This document shows, one piece after another, positions 11,074-20,900 of a stretch of DNA of 64,000 bases. Source of the DNA: Desulfuromonas sp. DDH964 (GTDB lineage Bacteria; Desulfobacterota; Desulfuromonadia; Desulfuromonadales; DDH964); the NCBI RefSeq assembly GCF_001611275.1, contig NZ_CP015080.1, positions 3,462,956-3,526,955 on the forward strand. Direction: 5' to 3'. A model generated the notes under the pieces. It was not told the DNA's origin and searched no databases. It saw nothing but the letters and a program-made list of their open reading frames with translations. Every line of letters starts with the position of its first letter. The first letter of the stretch is position 1. A program made the position numbers and the translations under genes.

Positions 11074-11400
11074 TTACTTGTTGCGGCTCGCTTTTTCCTC
11101 GATCCCGGAGAGACCGAAACGACGCCGCAGCTCGTCGAGCACCTGCTCCGGCGGCAGATCGTAGTGGCCGAGCAGGACCAGGCAGTGGAACCAGAGATCG
11201 GCCATCTCGTAGATCACCTGGTCGGGATCCCCCCCCTTGGCGGCGACGGCGGTCTCCACCGCCTCCTCGCCGATCTTGCCGAGGATCTTGTCGAGCCCCT
11301 TGGCGAAGAGGGAGGCGACGTAGGAACTTTCGGCGGAGGCCGCCTTGCGCTCCTGGATCACCTGGTAGACGGCGGCGAGAATGTCTTGTTGATCCGTCAT
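11074..11400 (-). CDS. hisE: Phosphoribosyl-ATP pyrophosphatase HisE
   Basis: A 108-residue HisE, step 2 of histidine synthesis (PR-ATP to PR-AMP and PPi). The all-alpha NTP-pyrophosphatase motif is visible: [24 protein letters not shown] and [14 protein letters not shown] with its acidic metal ligands. It stands alone and is not fused to HisI; no hisI is present in the window. It is separated from hisF by about 150 bp that contain a repeat. Confidence 0.95.
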   Translation of the reverse strand: MTDQQDILAAVYQVIQERKAASAESSYVASLFAKGLDKILGKIGEEAVETAVAAKGGDPDQVIYEMADLWFHCLVLLGHYDLPPEQVLDELRRRFGLSGIEEKASRNK

Positions 11401-11421
11401 GATTTATAACCTTCAAGCCTT

Positions 11422-11533
11422 GCCACAGAGGCACAGAGGAGACGGAGGAAACCCAGGAATTGAAGAAAGTCTATGGCCGTGATGAAAAATCCAGACGCCT
11501 TAGAACTTCTCTGTGTCTCAGTGTCTCTGTGGC
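11422..11533. repeat. Imperfect inverted CCACAGAG/CTCTGTGG repeat between hisF and hisE
   Basis: The left arm CCACAGAGGCACAGAG (11423-11438) is mirrored by CTCTGTG followed about 10 nt later by CTCTGTGGC (11509-11533). The arms are some 70 bp apart and could fold into an intercistronic hairpin in the his mRNA. The sequence resembles short dispersed repeats seen in several deltaproteobacterial genomes; this is inference. Confidence 0.6.
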
Positions 11534-11552
11534 TTAAGTGAATTAGTTAGTA

Positions 11553-12320
11553 TTACAGCCGCACCGGCACACCATGCTCACGCAGGTACTCCTTGCACTC
11601 GCCAATGGTGTATTCGCGGAAGTGAAATATGCTCGCCGCCAGGGCGGCGGAAGCCCCCCCTTCGACGAGGCCGGCGCGGATATGCTCGAGGTTGCCGACG
11701 CCGCCGGAAGCGATCACCGGGATCGACACCGCATCGCTCACCGCCCGGGTCAGGCCGAGATCGTAGCCGTCCTTGGTGCCGTCGCAATCCATCGAGGTGA
11801 GGAGAATCTCGCCGCTGCCATAGGCTTCCATGCGTACTGCCCACTCCACCGCGTCAATCCCGGTCGGGTTGCGGCCACCGTGGGTATAGACCTCCCAGCG
11901 CTGCGGGTCGCTCCCCGGAACGCGGCGGGCGTCGATCGCCACCACGGTACACTGGGAGCCGAAACGCTGCGCCGCCTCCTGCACGAACTCGGGGCGATGG
12001 ACCGCCGCAGTATTGATCGAGACCTTGTCGGCGCCGGCGTTGAGCAGGTTGCGGATATCGTCGACGCTGCGCACCCCGCCGCCGACCGTCAACGGCATGA
12101 AGACCCGCTCCGCGGTGCGCCGCACCACGTCGAGGATGATGCCACGATTGTCACTCGAGGCGGTAATGTCAAGAAAGGTCAGTTCATCGGCCCCCTGGGC
12201 GTCGTAGGCCGCGGCCGCTTCCACCGGGTCGCCGGCGTCGCGCAGCTCCAGAAACTGGACCCCCTTGACAACGCGGCCGTCCTTGACGTCGAGACAGGGG
12301 ATGATGCGTTTAGTCAGCAT
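11553..12320 (-). CDS. hisF: Imidazole glycerol phosphate synthase cyclase HisF
   Basis: A 255-residue (beta/alpha)8 barrel. The N-terminal [20 protein letters not shown] holds the catalytic Asp; the second Asp is in [15 protein letters not shown]. Phosphate-binding loops GGGVRS and ASGGVG are present. With HisH it makes imidazole glycerol phosphate and AICAR, using ammonia channelled from glutamine. The start lies 4 bp after the hisA stop. Confidence 0.97.
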   Translation of the reverse strand: MLTKRIIPCLDVKDGRVVKGVQFLELRDAGDPVEAAAAYDAQGADELTFLDITASSDNRGIILDVVRRTAERVFMPLTVGGGVRSVDDIRNLLNAGADKVSINTAAVHRPEFVQEAAQRFGSQCTVVAIDARRVPGSDPQRWEVYTHGGRNPTGIDAVEWAVRMEAYGSGEILLTSMDCDGTKDGYDLGLTRAVSDAVSIPVIASGGVGNLEHIRAGLVEGGASAALAASIFHFREYTIGECKEYLREHGVPVRL

Positions 12321-12324
12321 GGTT

Positions 12325-13053
12325 CTATTGCCCCTTGGCGATTCTCACCGCCTCGCGCAGATCGAGGCTGCCGGTGTAGATCGCCTTGCCGGTGATCACC
12401 CCGGCGACCCCCTTGGCTTCGATTGCCAGCAGGTTGCGGATATCCTGCAGGCTGGAGACGCCGCCGCTGGCGATGACCGGGATGGAGATCGCCTCGGCAA
12501 GAGCCCCGGTCGCCTCGAGGTTCGGCCCCTGCAGCATGCCGTCGCGGGCGATGTCGGTATAGATGATCGCCGACACCCCCAGCCCCTCCATCTCGCGGGC
12601 GAGGTCGGTGGCCTTTTTTGCCGTCACTTCGGCCCAGCCGCGCACCGCCACCAGGCCGTCCTTGGCATCGATGCCGACGACGATATGACCGGGAAACTTC
12701 CGGCAGGCTTCCGCCACCAGGGCCGGGTTCTCCTTGGCGACGGTGCCGAGGATGACCCGATCGATCCCGAGGTCAAGATAAGCCTCGATCGTTGCCAGGT
12801 CGCGGATGCCGCCGCCGAGCTCGGTCGGGATGCTAATCGCCTTGACGATCGCCGCGATCGCCGCCTTGTTCTTCGGCACGCCGGCGAAAGCGCCGTCGAG
12901 ATCGACGATGTGGAGGAGCTCTCCCCCCTGGTCCTGCCAGCTCCGGGCCTGGGCGCCGGGGTCGTCGCTGTAGACGGTGTCCTTTTCCATCAGCCCCTGT
13001 TCGAGTCGAACACAGCGGCCTTCCTTCAGGTCGATGGCGGGTATGACGAGCAT
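12325..13053 (-). CDS. hisA: ProFAR isomerase HisA
   Basis: A 242-residue (beta/alpha)8 barrel paralogous to HisF. It begins [20 protein letters not shown] with the catalytic Asp; the other Asp lies in [10 protein letters not shown]. Phosphate loops GGGIRD and ASGGVS are seen. It opens the ribose ring in the fourth step of histidine synthesis. It sits between hisH and hisF. Confidence 0.97.
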   Translation of the reverse strand: MLVIPAIDLKEGRCVRLEQGLMEKDTVYSDDPGAQARSWQDQGGELLHIVDLDGAFAGVPKNKAAIAAIVKAISIPTELGGGIRDLATIEAYLDLGIDRVILGTVAKENPALVAEACRKFPGHIVVGIDAKDGLVAVRGWAEVTAKKATDLAREMEGLGVSAIIYTDIARDGMLQGPNLEATGALAEAISIPVIASGGVSSLQDIRNLLAIEAKGVAGVITGKAIYTGSLDLREAVRIAKGQ

Positions 13054-13074
13054 TGCTTATCCTTCAGCTAGAAA

Positions 13075-13704
13075 TTACATCGCGGCGAAGTTGCGCACGA
13101 TCTCCAGCCCCACCCCCTGGCTCTTCTCGGGATGAAACTGGGTGGCCATGACATTCCCCTGCCAGACCGCGGCGCAGAAAGTGATCTCGCCGTAGGTCGC
13201 TTCCGCCGCCACCAGGGCCGGATCGTCGGGAATCGCGTAGTAGGAGTGCACGAAGTAGACGAAGCTTCCGTCTTCGATTCCCTGAAAAATCGGCGCGGGA
13301 CGGCGGATCTGCAGATCGTTCCACCCCATGTGCGGCACCTTGAGCTCCTCGCCGTCCCGCTGCATGCCGGCGGGAAAACGCACCACCCTGCCGGGGATGA
13401 TCCCGAGCCCCTGGTGGCGGCCGAACTCCTCGCTCTCGGTGAAGAGGAGCTGCAGGCCGACACAGATGCCGAGCAGCGGCTTACCGGCGGCGACATGGGC
13501 CTTGAGCGGCGCGACGAAACCGCCGGCGCGCAGGTTGCCGATGCAGTCGCGAAAGGCGCCGACGCCGGGGAGGACCAGCTTGTCGGCCCGGGCGATATCG
13601 GCCGGGTCGCTGCTCAGCTGGGCAGCATAACCGACCCGCTCGAAGGATTTCTGCGCCGAGCGCAGGTTGCCCATGCCGTAATCGATGATGACGATGTTGT
13701 CCAT
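13075..13704 (-). CDS. hisH: Imidazole glycerol phosphate synthase glutaminase HisH
   Basis: A 209-residue class I glutamine amidotransferase. The catalytic Cys is in LGICVGLQLLF and the His-Glu pair in TQFHPEKSQ; the oxyanion segment is LPGVGAF. It supplies ammonia to HisF. The start at ATG 13704 (MDNIVIIDYGMGNL) is chosen because the conserved N-terminus begins there; it lies 1 bp after the hisB stop, so the two are coupled. A longer in-frame extension runs into hisB and is rejected. Confidence 0.96.
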   Translation of the reverse strand: MDNIVIIDYGMGNLRSAQKSFERVGYAAQLSSDPADIARADKLVLPGVGAFRDCIGNLRAGGFVAPLKAHVAAGKPLLGICVGLQLLFTESEEFGRHQGLGIIPGRVVRFPAGMQRDGEELKVPHMGWNDLQIRRPAPIFQGIEDGSFVYFVHSYYAIPDDPALVAAEATYGEITFCAAVWQGNVMATQFHPEKSQGVGLEIVRNFAAM

Positions 13705-13705
13705 G

Positions 13706-14296
13706 CTACTCGAGTTTCCCCTTGCTGGAGAGGACCCCCTCGATGCGCGGGTCGAGCCCGCAGGCGTCATCGAGGGCCCGGGCGAAGGCTTTGAAGAGCG
13801 CCTCGATGATGTGGTGGAGATTGTCGCCATAGGCGAGGTTGGCGTGGATGTTCACGCCGCCGTGGTTGCAGAAGGCGGTGAAAAACTCCTCGACCAGTTC
13901 GACCTCGAAGTTGCCGACCTGGGCCTTGGGCAGGGGGACGTTGTAAACCAGAAACGGCCGGCCGGAGAAGTCGAGAACCACCGAGGCGAGGGCCTCGTGC
14001 ATCGGCATCGTGCCGCGACCGTAACGGCGAATCCCCGCCTTGTCACCAAGCGCCTGCTTGAAGGCTTCGCCAAGACAAATCCCGACATCCTCCACGGTGT
14101 GGTGGGCGTCGATCTCCAGGTCGCCCCGGGCGGCGATGGTCAGGTCGAAGAAACCGTGGCGGGCGATCTGCGTCAGCATGTGATCGAAGAAGGGAACGCC
14201 GGTCTCGATGGCGCTCTCTCCCTTGCCGTCGAGACGCAACTCGATGCGGATCCTGGTCTCCTTGGTCTTGCGTTCGATGGTCGCGCTGCGGGACAT
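13706..14296 (-). CDS. hisB: Imidazoleglycerol-phosphate dehydratase HisB
   Basis: A 196-residue monofunctional dehydratase. Metal-binding motifs are visible: FFDHML near 43, HHTVEDVGI near 72 and [10 protein letters not shown] and [14 protein letters not shown] in the C-terminal half. There is no HisN phosphatase domain, unlike the enterobacterial fusion. The start at ATG 14296 ([11 protein letters not shown]) follows TTTTGGAGGAATT. Upstream lies about 175 bp with REP-like hairpins separating it from hisD. Confidence 0.96.
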   Translation of the reverse strand: MSRSATIERKTKETRIRIELRLDGKGESAIETGVPFFDHMLTQIARHGFFDLTIAARGDLEIDAHHTVEDVGICLGEAFKQALGDKAGIRRYGRGTMPMHEALASVVLDFSGRPFLVYNVPLPKAQVGNFEVELVEEFFTAFCNHGGVNIHANLAYGDNLHHIIEALFKAFARALDDACGLDPRIEGVLSSKGKLE

Positions 14297-14307
14297 AATT
14301 CCTCCAA

Positions 14308-14470
14308 AAGGCAATTTTGAATTTCGAATTTTGAATTCTGAATTAAATTCAAAATCTATAATTCAAAAATGAATCTCCCCGCAGCAAGCTACGGGGTATC
14401 AAAAGTTTAGATTGATCGCTTTCATCGAAGCAAGCTTCGGGGAATTCGACCCACCTGAGATTCAAAATTA
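14308..14470. repeat. AT-rich REP-like repeat cluster between hisD and hisB
   Basis: A run of GAATT/AATTC-rich sequence (14308-14375) leads into a hairpin element at 14377-14400 (CCCCGCAGCAAGCTACGGGG plus TATC). A second related hairpin, CGAAGCAAGCTTCGGGG, lies at 14426-14442. The 24-bp element at 14377-14400 occurs again, identical and inverted, at 29101-29124 inside the cys operon. Intercistronic placement and hairpin form fit a REP family, possibly mobilised by a RayT-type Y1 transposase elsewhere. Confidence 0.8.
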
Positions 14471-14473
14471 TCC

Positions 14474-15766
14474 TTAACTTTTCAGCCGCAAGGAGACCGA
14501 CCGGGCATGGGCCGACAGCCCTTCCAGCTCGGCGATGCGCACGATCTCGTTCCCCAGCCGCTTGAGCCCCGCCCTTGAGAAGCTGACGATGCTCGATTTC
14601 TTGACAAAGTCGTCGACCGACAGCGGCGAGAAGAAGCGCGCGGTGCCCCCCGTCGGCAGAGTGTGGTTGGGCCCGGCGAGGTAGTCGCCGGCGGCCTCCG
14701 GGGTATGATGCCCCATGAAGATCGCCCCGGCATGACGGATCTGCGCCAGGATCTCGAAGGGATTGGCCACCGCCAATTCGAGGTGCTCGGGGGCGATGCG
14801 GTTGGAGAAGGCGATCGCCTCGTCGAGGTCGCGGGCGATAATCAACGCGCCGAAGGCATCGATCGACTGCCGGGCGATCCCCTGCCGCGGCAGCTGCGCC
14901 AGCTGCCGTTCAACCTCGGCCCGCACCTGCTCGGCAAACGCCGCGTCGGTGGTAATCAGCACCGAGGAGGCGAGCTCGTCATGCTCGGCCTGGCCGAGAA
15001 GATCGGCGGCGAGGTGGGCCGGACTGCCGCTGCCGTCATTGATAATCAGGATCTCGCTCGGCCCGGCGATCATGTCGATGTCGACGGCACCGAATACGAG
15101 CTGCTTGGCGGTGGCGACGTAGATATTGCCGGGACCGGTGATCTTGTCGACCTTGGGGACACTCTCGGTGCCATAGGCGAGGGCGGCGACCGCCTGGGCG
15201 CCACCGAGTTTGAAGATCCGGTCGACCCCGGCAAGGTGGGCCGCCGCCAGTACGTGGGGATTGACCTCGCCTCCGGGCATCGGCACCACCATGATCACTT
15301 CGCCAACACCAGCGACCCTGGCCGGCACCGCGTTCATCAGCACCGAGCTCGGGTAGGCGGCCTTGCCGCCAGGAACGTAGATGCCGACCCGGTCGAGGGG
15401 TCGCACCATCTGGCCGAGCAGGACGTCGTCTTCGTCGGTCGAGAGCCAGGTCTCCTGCTTCTGTTTGGCGTGAAAGGAGGCGATGCGCTCGGCGGCGAGG
15501 CGCAGCGCCGCCAGGTCGTCGGCAGCGACCGCGGCGATGGCGGCTTCGATCTCGGCGGCGGTCACCTCGATGCTGGCCGCGTCGAGTTCGAGGCGGTCAA
15601 AGCGGGCCGTGTATTCGAACAGGGCCGCGTCCCCCCGCTCGCGCACCGCGGCGAGAATGTCGCGGACGGTCTGTTCGACCCCGGCCGGCGGCGCGGCCCC
15701 GCGCTCGACGATCTTTTTCAGCGCCGCTTCGAACCCGGCATCGCTGAAACGCAGCAACTGGATCAT
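14474..15766 (-). CDS. hisD: Histidinol dehydrogenase HisD
   Basis: A 430-residue NAD-dependent, Zn-containing enzyme that catalyses the last two steps of histidine synthesis. Seen: YVPGGKAAYPSSVLMNAVPA, GPGNIYVATAK, DMIAGPSEILII and the zinc/catalytic GQAEHDELASS and GPNHTLPTGG. Length matches the family. It lies 9 bp after hisG and before the repeat-filled gap to hisB. Confidence 0.97.
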   Translation of the reverse strand: MIQLLRFSDAGFEAALKKIVERGAAPPAGVEQTVRDILAAVRERGDAALFEYTARFDRLELDAASIEVTAAEIEAAIAAVAADDLAALRLAAERIASFHAKQKQETWLSTDEDDVLLGQMVRPLDRVGIYVPGGKAAYPSSVLMNAVPARVAGVGEVIMVVPMPGGEVNPHVLAAAHLAGVDRIFKLGGAQAVAALAYGTESVPKVDKITGPGNIYVATAKQLVFGAVDIDMIAGPSEILIINDGSGSPAHLAADLLGQAEHDELASSVLITTDAAFAEQVRAEVERQLAQLPRQGIARQSIDAFGALIIARDLDEAIAFSNRIAPEHLELAVANPFEILAQIRHAGAIFMGHHTPEAAGDYLAGPNHTLPTGGTARFFSPLSVDDFVKKSSIVSFSRAGLKRLGNEIVRIAELEGLSAHARSVSLRLKS

Positions 15767-15775
15767 GGCAACTCC

Positions 15776-16438
15776 CTATTGCGAAATCCGCACTTCGCTG
15801 TCGATCACCTGCTCCAGCCCCTCGATGATGCGGGTGATGCGCTGGTGCTTGGTCTTCAGACTGGCGCGGTTGACGATCAGCCGGGTGGTGATCTCGGCGA
15901 TGGTCTCGACCTCGACCATGCCATTCTCCTTCAGGGTCGCACCGGTGGAGACGAGGTCGACGATCCGCTCGGCCAGCCCGACCAGGGGCGCCAGTTCGAT
16001 GGAGCCGTAGAGCTTGATCAGCTCCACCTGGATCCCCTTGGCGGCGAAGAAGCGCTCGGTGACGTTGGGGTACTTGGTCGCCACCCGGATGTTCGACCAG
16101 TTGGCCGGGTCGGGCCGGTCGTGGAGCGCCTTCGGCTCGGCGACCACCATCCGGCAGTAGCCGAACTTGAGGTCGAGGGGTTCGTAGAGATCCTTCCCCT
16201 GTTCGAGGAGGGTGTCCTTGCCGACCACGCCGATGTCGGCACAGCCGTATTCGACGTAGGTCGGAACGTCGGTGGCGCGCACCGCCATGAAGCGGTACTT
16301 GTCCGCCCGGTTCTCGAAGACGAGTTTGCGGCTCCCCCCTTCCATCTCCGGGCAGGTGATGCCGATCTTGGCAAAGAGCGCCATCGAATCCTGCATGATG
16401 CGCCCTTTGGGCAGGGCGAAGGTAATGTAGTCGCTCAT
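15776..16438 (-). CDS. hisG: ATP phosphoribosyltransferase HisG, short form
   Basis: A 220-residue catalytic subunit of the first, committed step of histidine synthesis. Motifs: ALPKGRIMQD, VRATDVPTYVEYG, DIGVVGKDTL and the PRPP loop DLVSTGATLKENG. At 220 residues it lacks the C-terminal regulatory domain of the long form (about 290-300), so it should need the HisZ partner for activity and feedback control. No hisZ is in the window. It lies between murA and hisD in the same transcript. Confidence 0.96.
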   Translation of the reverse strand: MSDYITFALPKGRIMQDSMALFAKIGITCPEMEGGSRKLVFENRADKYRFMAVRATDVPTYVEYGCADIGVVGKDTLLEQGKDLYEPLDLKFGYCRMVVAEPKALHDRPDPANWSNIRVATKYPNVTERFFAAKGIQVELIKLYGSIELAPLVGLAERIVDLVSTGATLKENGMVEVETIAEITTRLIVNRASLKTKHQRITRIIEGLEQVIDSEVRISQ

Positions 16439-16466
16439 CTCCTGATCCTCGTCGCCGGGGGGCGGT

Positions 16467-17720
16467 TCAGGCCCGGACCCGCTCGATATCGGCGCCCAGT
16501 TGTTTGAGTTTGGTTTCGATCCGTTCGTAGCCGCGATCGAGATGGTAGATGCGCGCCACCTCGGTGGTGTTGTCCGCGGCGAGGCCGGCGAGAATCAGCG
16601 AGGCGCTGGCGCGCAGGTCGGTCGCCATCACCGGGGCGCCGGTCAGCCCCTTGACCCCCTTGACGGTGGCGCTGTGCCCCTCGATGCTGATATCGGCCCC
16701 CATCCGCTGCAGCTCGCAGACGTGCATGAAGCGGTTTTCGAAGACATTCTCGCTGATCACGCTCGTCCCCTGGCCGAGGGTCATCAGCGCCATGAACTGG
16801 GCCTGCATGTCGGTCGGGAAGCCGGGATGGGGATGGGTCTTGATATTGACCGACTCGATCCGGCGCGGTCCCTTGACCCGCAAGCCGCCGCTCTCTTCGA
16901 CAATCTCGGCGCCGGCGTCGCGCAGCTTGGCGATCAGCGCCTCAAGGTCACTGGCCACGGCTCCGGTCACCTTGACGTCGCCGCGGGTGATGGCGGCGGC
17001 GACCATGAAGGTGCCGGCCTCGATCCGGTCGGGCATCACCGCGTAATCGAGGGGACGCAAATCCTCGACCCCCTCGATGGTCACGGTGTCGCTGCCGGCG
17101 CAGCTAATCCGCGCCCCCATGGCATTGAGCGCATTGGCAAGATCGACGATCTCCGGCTCGCAGGCGGCGTTTTCAAGGATGGTCGTCCCCTTGGCGAGGG
17201 TGGCCGCCATCATCAGGTTTTCGGTGCCGCCGACGGTCGGGAGATCGAAATAGATCCGGGCGCCGTGGAGGCGTTTGGCGCGCGCCTCGACGTAGCCGTG
17301 ATCGAGGACGATCTTCGCCCCCATCGCCTCGAACCCCTTGAGGTGCAGGTTGATCGGCCGGGCGCCGATGGCACAGCCGCCGGGGAGACTGACGCGGGCC
17401 TCGCCATGGCGGGCGAGCAGCGGGCCGAGAACGAGGACCGAGGCGCGCATGGTCCGCACCAGCTCATAGGGCGCCTCGATACTCATGATGGCGTCGGCGC
17501 CGACCGTGAAAAGCCCGTCAGCGCGCTCCACCGTCGCTCCGAGGGTGGTCAAGAGCTCGGCGACGGTATCGATATCCCGCAATTGCGGCACATTGGCGAG
17601 CCGGTGCCGCCCCGGCGCCAGCAGGGTAGCAAACAATAGCGGCAGGGCGGCATTCTTGGCCCCGCTGATCAGGACTTCACCCTTGAGCCGCTGCCCGCCG
17701 TGAATGACGATCTTGTCCAA
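16467..17720 (-). CDS. murA: UDP-GlcNAc 1-carboxyvinyltransferase MurA
   Basis: A 417-residue EPSP-synthase-fold enzyme that transfers enolpyruvate to UDP-GlcNAc, the first committed step of peptidoglycan synthesis. N-terminal [24 protein letters not shown] supplies substrate contacts. The catalytic cysteine is in [12 protein letters not shown] (near residue 117), so the enzyme should be fosfomycin-sensitive in principle. Also seen: [16 protein letters not shown]. It heads into the his genes, 28 bp before hisG. Confidence 0.97.
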   Translation of the reverse strand: MDKIVIHGGQRLKGEVLISGAKNAALPLLFATLLAPGRHRLANVPQLRDIDTVAELLTTLGATVERADGLFTVGADAIMSIEAPYELVRTMRASVLVLGPLLARHGEARVSLPGGCAIGARPINLHLKGFEAMGAKIVLDHGYVEARAKRLHGARIYFDLPTVGGTENLMMAATLAKGTTILENAACEPEIVDLANALNAMGARISCAGSDTVTIEGVEDLRPLDYAVMPDRIEAGTFMVAAAITRGDVKVTGAVASDLEALIAKLRDAGAEIVEESGGLRVKGPRRIESVNIKTHPHPGFPTDMQAQFMALMTLGQGTSVISENVFENRFMHVCELQRMGADISIEGHSATVKGVKGLTGAPVMATDLRASASLILAGLAADNTTEVARIYHLDRGYERIETKLKQLGADIERVRA

Positions 17721-17754
17721 TTAGATAACTCCGTTTGCTGAAACCAGGCCTGCT

Positions 17755-18609
17755 CTAAATGTGCCTGCCGCCCACCACCCGCGGGATGCCGGCATAGTCA
17801 GCTCGGCAAAAGAGCTCGCCGAAACCGGCTGCCGCCAGCAGTTCCTGCACCGCAGGCGCCTGCCCGGCGCCGACCTCCACCAGCAGCCACCCGCCCGGCA
17901 CCAGCAGCTTTGATGCCTGCCGGGCGAGGGCCCGATAGGCGTCGAGGCCGTCGCTGCCGCCATCCAGGGCGAGCTGCGGTTCAAAGTCCCTGACCTCGGG
18001 CATCAGGCCGGCGAGGTCGGTCGCGGCAATATAGGGCGGGTTGGCGACCACCAGGTCGAACTCGCCATCCGCCAGCGCGTGCAGGTTGCCCGGGGTGAAA
18101 GTCACCCGTTCGGCGACGCCGTTGACCCGCGCGTTCTCCGCCGCGAGGAGGAGCGCTTCCTTCGAGATATCGACCGCCGCCACCCGGGCGGCGGGGAGCT
18201 CATGGGCCAGGGCCACGGCAATCGCCCCGCTGCCGGTACCGACATCGAGGATACGGGCCGCCGGCGTGGCCCGGGCCAGCGCCTCTTCGACCAGCACTTC
18301 GGTGTCGGGACGGGGAACCAGAACCGCCGGCCCAACACGAAACGGCAGCGACCAGAACTCGGCGCGGCCAAGGATATACTGCAGCGGTTCGCGCCGCGCC
18401 CGGCGACCGACCCGCTGCCGGAAATCGGTCAGTTCGGCCGCATTCAGCGGCCGGTCAAAGTTGAGATAAAGCCCGACCCGATCGAGCTGCAGCAGGTCGG
18501 CGAGGAGCAGTTCGGCGTCGAGGCGGCCGTTGTCGATACCGCGCTCGGCCAGGTAGCCGCTGGTCCACTTGAGGATCTTGAGAACCGTCCAGGACTCCGC
18601 CAAGCTCAA
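17755..18609 (-). CDS. prmC: Release-factor glutamine methyltransferase PrmC
   Basis: A 284-residue SAM-dependent methyltransferase that methylates the Gln of the GGQ motif in release factors. SAM-binding [17 protein letters not shown] and the glutamine-methylating NPPYIA are visible; the N-terminal helical domain begins [13 protein letters not shown]. Its ATG overlaps the prfA stop (ATGA), coupling it to its own substrate protein. Confidence 0.96.
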   Translation of the reverse strand: MSLAESWTVLKILKWTSGYLAERGIDNGRLDAELLLADLLQLDRVGLYLNFDRPLNAAELTDFRQRVGRRARREPLQYILGRAEFWSLPFRVGPAVLVPRPDTEVLVEEALARATPAARILDVGTGSGAIAVALAHELPAARVAAVDISKEALLLAAENARVNGVAERVTFTPGNLHALADGEFDLVVANPPYIAATDLAGLMPEVRDFEPQLALDGGSDGLDAYRALARQASKLLVPGGWLLVEVGAGQAPAVQELLAAAGFGELFCRADYAGIPRVVGGRHI

Positions 18610-19673
18610 GCCTCCTGGCTGGAGAGGGCCGCCGCCTGGGCGCTGGTTGCCAGGGCTTCGATCAGCTCGTCGATCTCCCCCGCCATGATCGCTTCGAGAC
18701 GGTAGAGGGTGAGCCCGATGCGGTGATCGGTACAGCGTCCCTGGGGGAAATTGTAGGTCCGGATCCGCTCGCTGCGGTCACCGCTGCCGACCTGACTCTT
18801 GCGGTCAGCGGCCTGTTTGGCGGTGGCCGCCGCCTGCATGGTGTCGAGGATGCGCGACTTGAGGACCTTCATCGCCTTCGCCTTGTTCTTGTGCTGGGAT
18901 TTCTCGTCCTGGCAGGAGACCACCGTCCCGGTCGGCAGGTGGGTGATGCGCACTGCCGACTCGGTCTTGTTGACATGCTGCCCGCCGGCGCCGGAGGCGC
19001 GATAGACGTCGATGCGCAGCTCGCTCGGGTCGATCTCCAGCTCGACATCCTCGGCTTCGGGGAGGACGGCGACGGTACAGGCCGAGGTGTGAATCCGCCC
19101 CTGGGCTTCGGTCGCCGGCACCCGCTGCACGCGATGGGTGCCACTCTCGAACTTGAGCCGTGAATAGACCCGGTCACCGCTGATCAGCGCGATGACCTCC
19201 TTGAAGCCGCCACTGTCCGATTCGGAGGCGCTCATCAGTTCAACGCGCCACCCCTGGCGATCGGCATAGCGGGAATACATGCGGAAGAGGTCGGCGGCAA
19301 AGAGGGAGGCCTCCTCGCCGCCGGTACCGGCACGGATTTCGAGAATGATATTCTTGGCGTCGTTGGGATCCTTCGGCAGCAGCAGCAGGGTCAGCTCCCG
19401 CTCCAGTTCCTCCTGGCGCGCTTCCAGACCCGGCAGCTCGGCCCGGGCCAGCTCCCGCATTTCGGGATCACTATCCCGCAGCAGCTCGCGGTTGCCGGCC
19501 ACATCCTCGACCACCTTGCAGTAAGCGCGGTAGGTTTCCACCACCTCGCTCAGCTCGGCGTGCTCGCGGGTCAGGGCCCGGAATTTTTCCTGGTTGGCGA
19601 CCACTCCGGGGCTGGAGAGGAGTCCCTCCACTTCCCGGAAACGGTCGACGACTTCTTCGAGTTTTTGAAACAT
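18606..19673 (-). CDS. prfA: Peptide chain release factor 1
   Basis: A 355-residue class I release factor reading UAA and UAG. The GGQ catalytic motif is in [16 protein letters not shown] (near residue 230); the anticodon-like PAT tripeptide is in [12 protein letters not shown], which marks RF1 rather than RF2. Length is standard. It is followed by prmC with a 4-bp overlap. Confidence 0.97.
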   Translation of the reverse strand: MFQKLEEVVDRFREVEGLLSSPGVVANQEKFRALTREHAELSEVVETYRAYCKVVEDVAGNRELLRDSDPEMRELARAELPGLEARQEELERELTLLLLPKDPNDAKNIILEIRAGTGGEEASLFAADLFRMYSRYADRQGWRVELMSASESDSGGFKEVIALISGDRVYSRLKFESGTHRVQRVPATEAQGRIHTSACTVAVLPEAEDVELEIDPSELRIDVYRASGAGGQHVNKTESAVRITHLPTGTVVSCQDEKSQHKNKAKAMKVLKSRILDTMQAAATAKQAADRKSQVGSGDRSERIRTYNFPQGRCTDHRIGLTLYRLEAIMAGEIDELIEALATSAQAAALSSQEA

Positions 19674-19712
19674 GTTCCGCCAGCGGAGCCCGGGGACTCC
19701 GCGAAAAGAGAC

Positions 19713-20399
19713 TCAGAGTGCGCCAAACTCACTGCGCACCGCGCTGATGGCGCCACAGGTCATAGCCCCCTCCGGACAGGGGCCGTTGAGGCAGCCGGGG
19801 CCGGCCGTGGCAAAGAGGAGCGGTGCCGCCTGCCGGGCCAGGCGCAACATCTGGATCGCTAGGTCACGGATTTCCCACTGGGCGCGGCGGCAGCAGCGCA
19901 GCTCGAAAAAGTGCACCAGCTCACGGGCATTCATGGTCACCACGATCTTGGTGGTGGCCGCGTTGGGAAGGACGAAGCGGGCGTCCTCCGCCGGGATACC
20001 CGCTGCGAGCAGCTCCCGGTAGAGGGCATGCACCTCGTCCAGCAGAGCGGTGTAACGCGCCGTCAATTCGGGGTGGGCAGCGATCGAGGGCGGAGTCACC
20101 GCATCGAAGCGTTCCTTGTGGGAGACGTAGCGCTGGCTCTGCTGGGAGTAGGAGGCGAGACGGTGGCGCACCAGTTGATGGGAGCAGGCGCGGCTGATCC
20201 CTTCGACGCCGAAGGTGAAGGCCGCGTGCTCGAGGACCGAAAGATGCCCCAGGCCGAGAATCTTCCGCAGCAGCGCTTCCTGCTCGGAGCGGTCCTTGGC
20301 CAGCAACTGGTCGATCCCCGCCGCCGAATAGCAGAGCCGGGCAGCGGCGGCGACGACCCGTTCCGGGTCGGGGGTATGGGTCAACAGCTGGACGTTCAT
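19713..20399 (-). CDS. thyX: Flavin-dependent thymidylate synthase ThyX
   Basis: A 228-residue FAD-dependent enzyme that methylates dUMP using methylene-THF and NADPH. The family signature RHRxxSxxxxSxRY appears as RHRLASYSQQSQRY. The start at ATG 20399 is MNVQLLTHTPDPERV. It substitutes for thyA; no thyA is seen here. It lies between rpmE and prfA. Confidence 0.96.
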   Translation of the reverse strand: MNVQLLTHTPDPERVVAAAARLCYSAAGIDQLLAKDRSEQEALLRKILGLGHLSVLEHAAFTFGVEGISRACSHQLVRHRLASYSQQSQRYVSHKERFDAVTPPSIAAHPELTARYTALLDEVHALYRELLAAGIPAEDARFVLPNAATTKIVVTMNARELVHFFELRCCRRAQWEIRDLAIQMLRLARQAAPLLFATAGPGCLNGPCPEGAMTCGAISAVRSEFGAL

Positions 20400-20544
20400 T
20401 TCTGGAACCTTCTGCTGTCGAAGGGCAAAAGAGCGGACCGGACCGATAAAACGGCAAGAGCCGGTCGACGCCTAGGCGCCCGCCGGCTGCTCCTGATTCC
20501 GCGACGACGACGGATCGTCCCGGCGATGGCGTCGTGATGACAGA

Positions 20545-20571
20545 GAAAAAAGACGGCCCCGGAGGGCCGTC
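20545..20571 (-). terminator. Intrinsic terminator after rpmE
   Basis: Minus strand: stem GACGGCCCT/GGGGCCGTC (20552-20571) followed by TTTTTTCTC (20545-20551). It lies 17 nt past the rpmE stop codon, before thyX. Confidence 0.9.
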
Positions 20572-20587
20572 TCCAGTGACAGATTGG

Positions 20588-20791
20588 TTATTTCTGCTCG
20601 TAGCGCTTGCGGAAACGCTCGATCCGGCCGGCGGTGTCCATCAGCTTCTGCTTGCCGGTGAAGAACGGATGGCAGGCACTGCAGATCTCGGTGTTGACTT
20701 CACCGCTCTTGGTCGAACGGGTTTCGATGACGTTGCCGCAGTGACACTTGATGGTCACGTCCTGGTACTTGGGGTGGATTCCTTCTTTCAT
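20588..20791 (-). CDS. rpmE: 50S ribosomal protein L31 (zinc-binding type)
   Basis: A 67-residue L31 with the C+ zinc pattern: CHCGN near residue 16 and [13 protein letters not shown] near 37. It begins [12 protein letters not shown] as usual. It has its own promoter and terminator, so it is monocistronic. Confidence 0.97.
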   Translation of the reverse strand: MKEGIHPKYQDVTIKCHCGNVIETRSTKSGEVNTEICSACHPFFTGKQKLMDTAGRIERFRKRYEQK

Positions 20792-20852
20792 GGTCGTCTC
20801 CTTATGCCTGGTTCTGTACAGGCAACCTTATTGGGTGTCGCGGGAAAGAAGC

Positions 20853-20881
20853 TTTTTAGCACGAACGGCGCGGGGATGCAA
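20853..20881 (-). promoter_or_regulatory. Candidate promoter of rpmE
   Basis: Minus strand TTGCAT (20876-20881), 17-bp spacer, TAAAAA (20853-20858), about 60 bp upstream of the rpmE start in the rho-rpmE gap. Confidence 0.55.
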
Positions 20882-20900
20882 CAGCTTTTCCAGACCCTGC

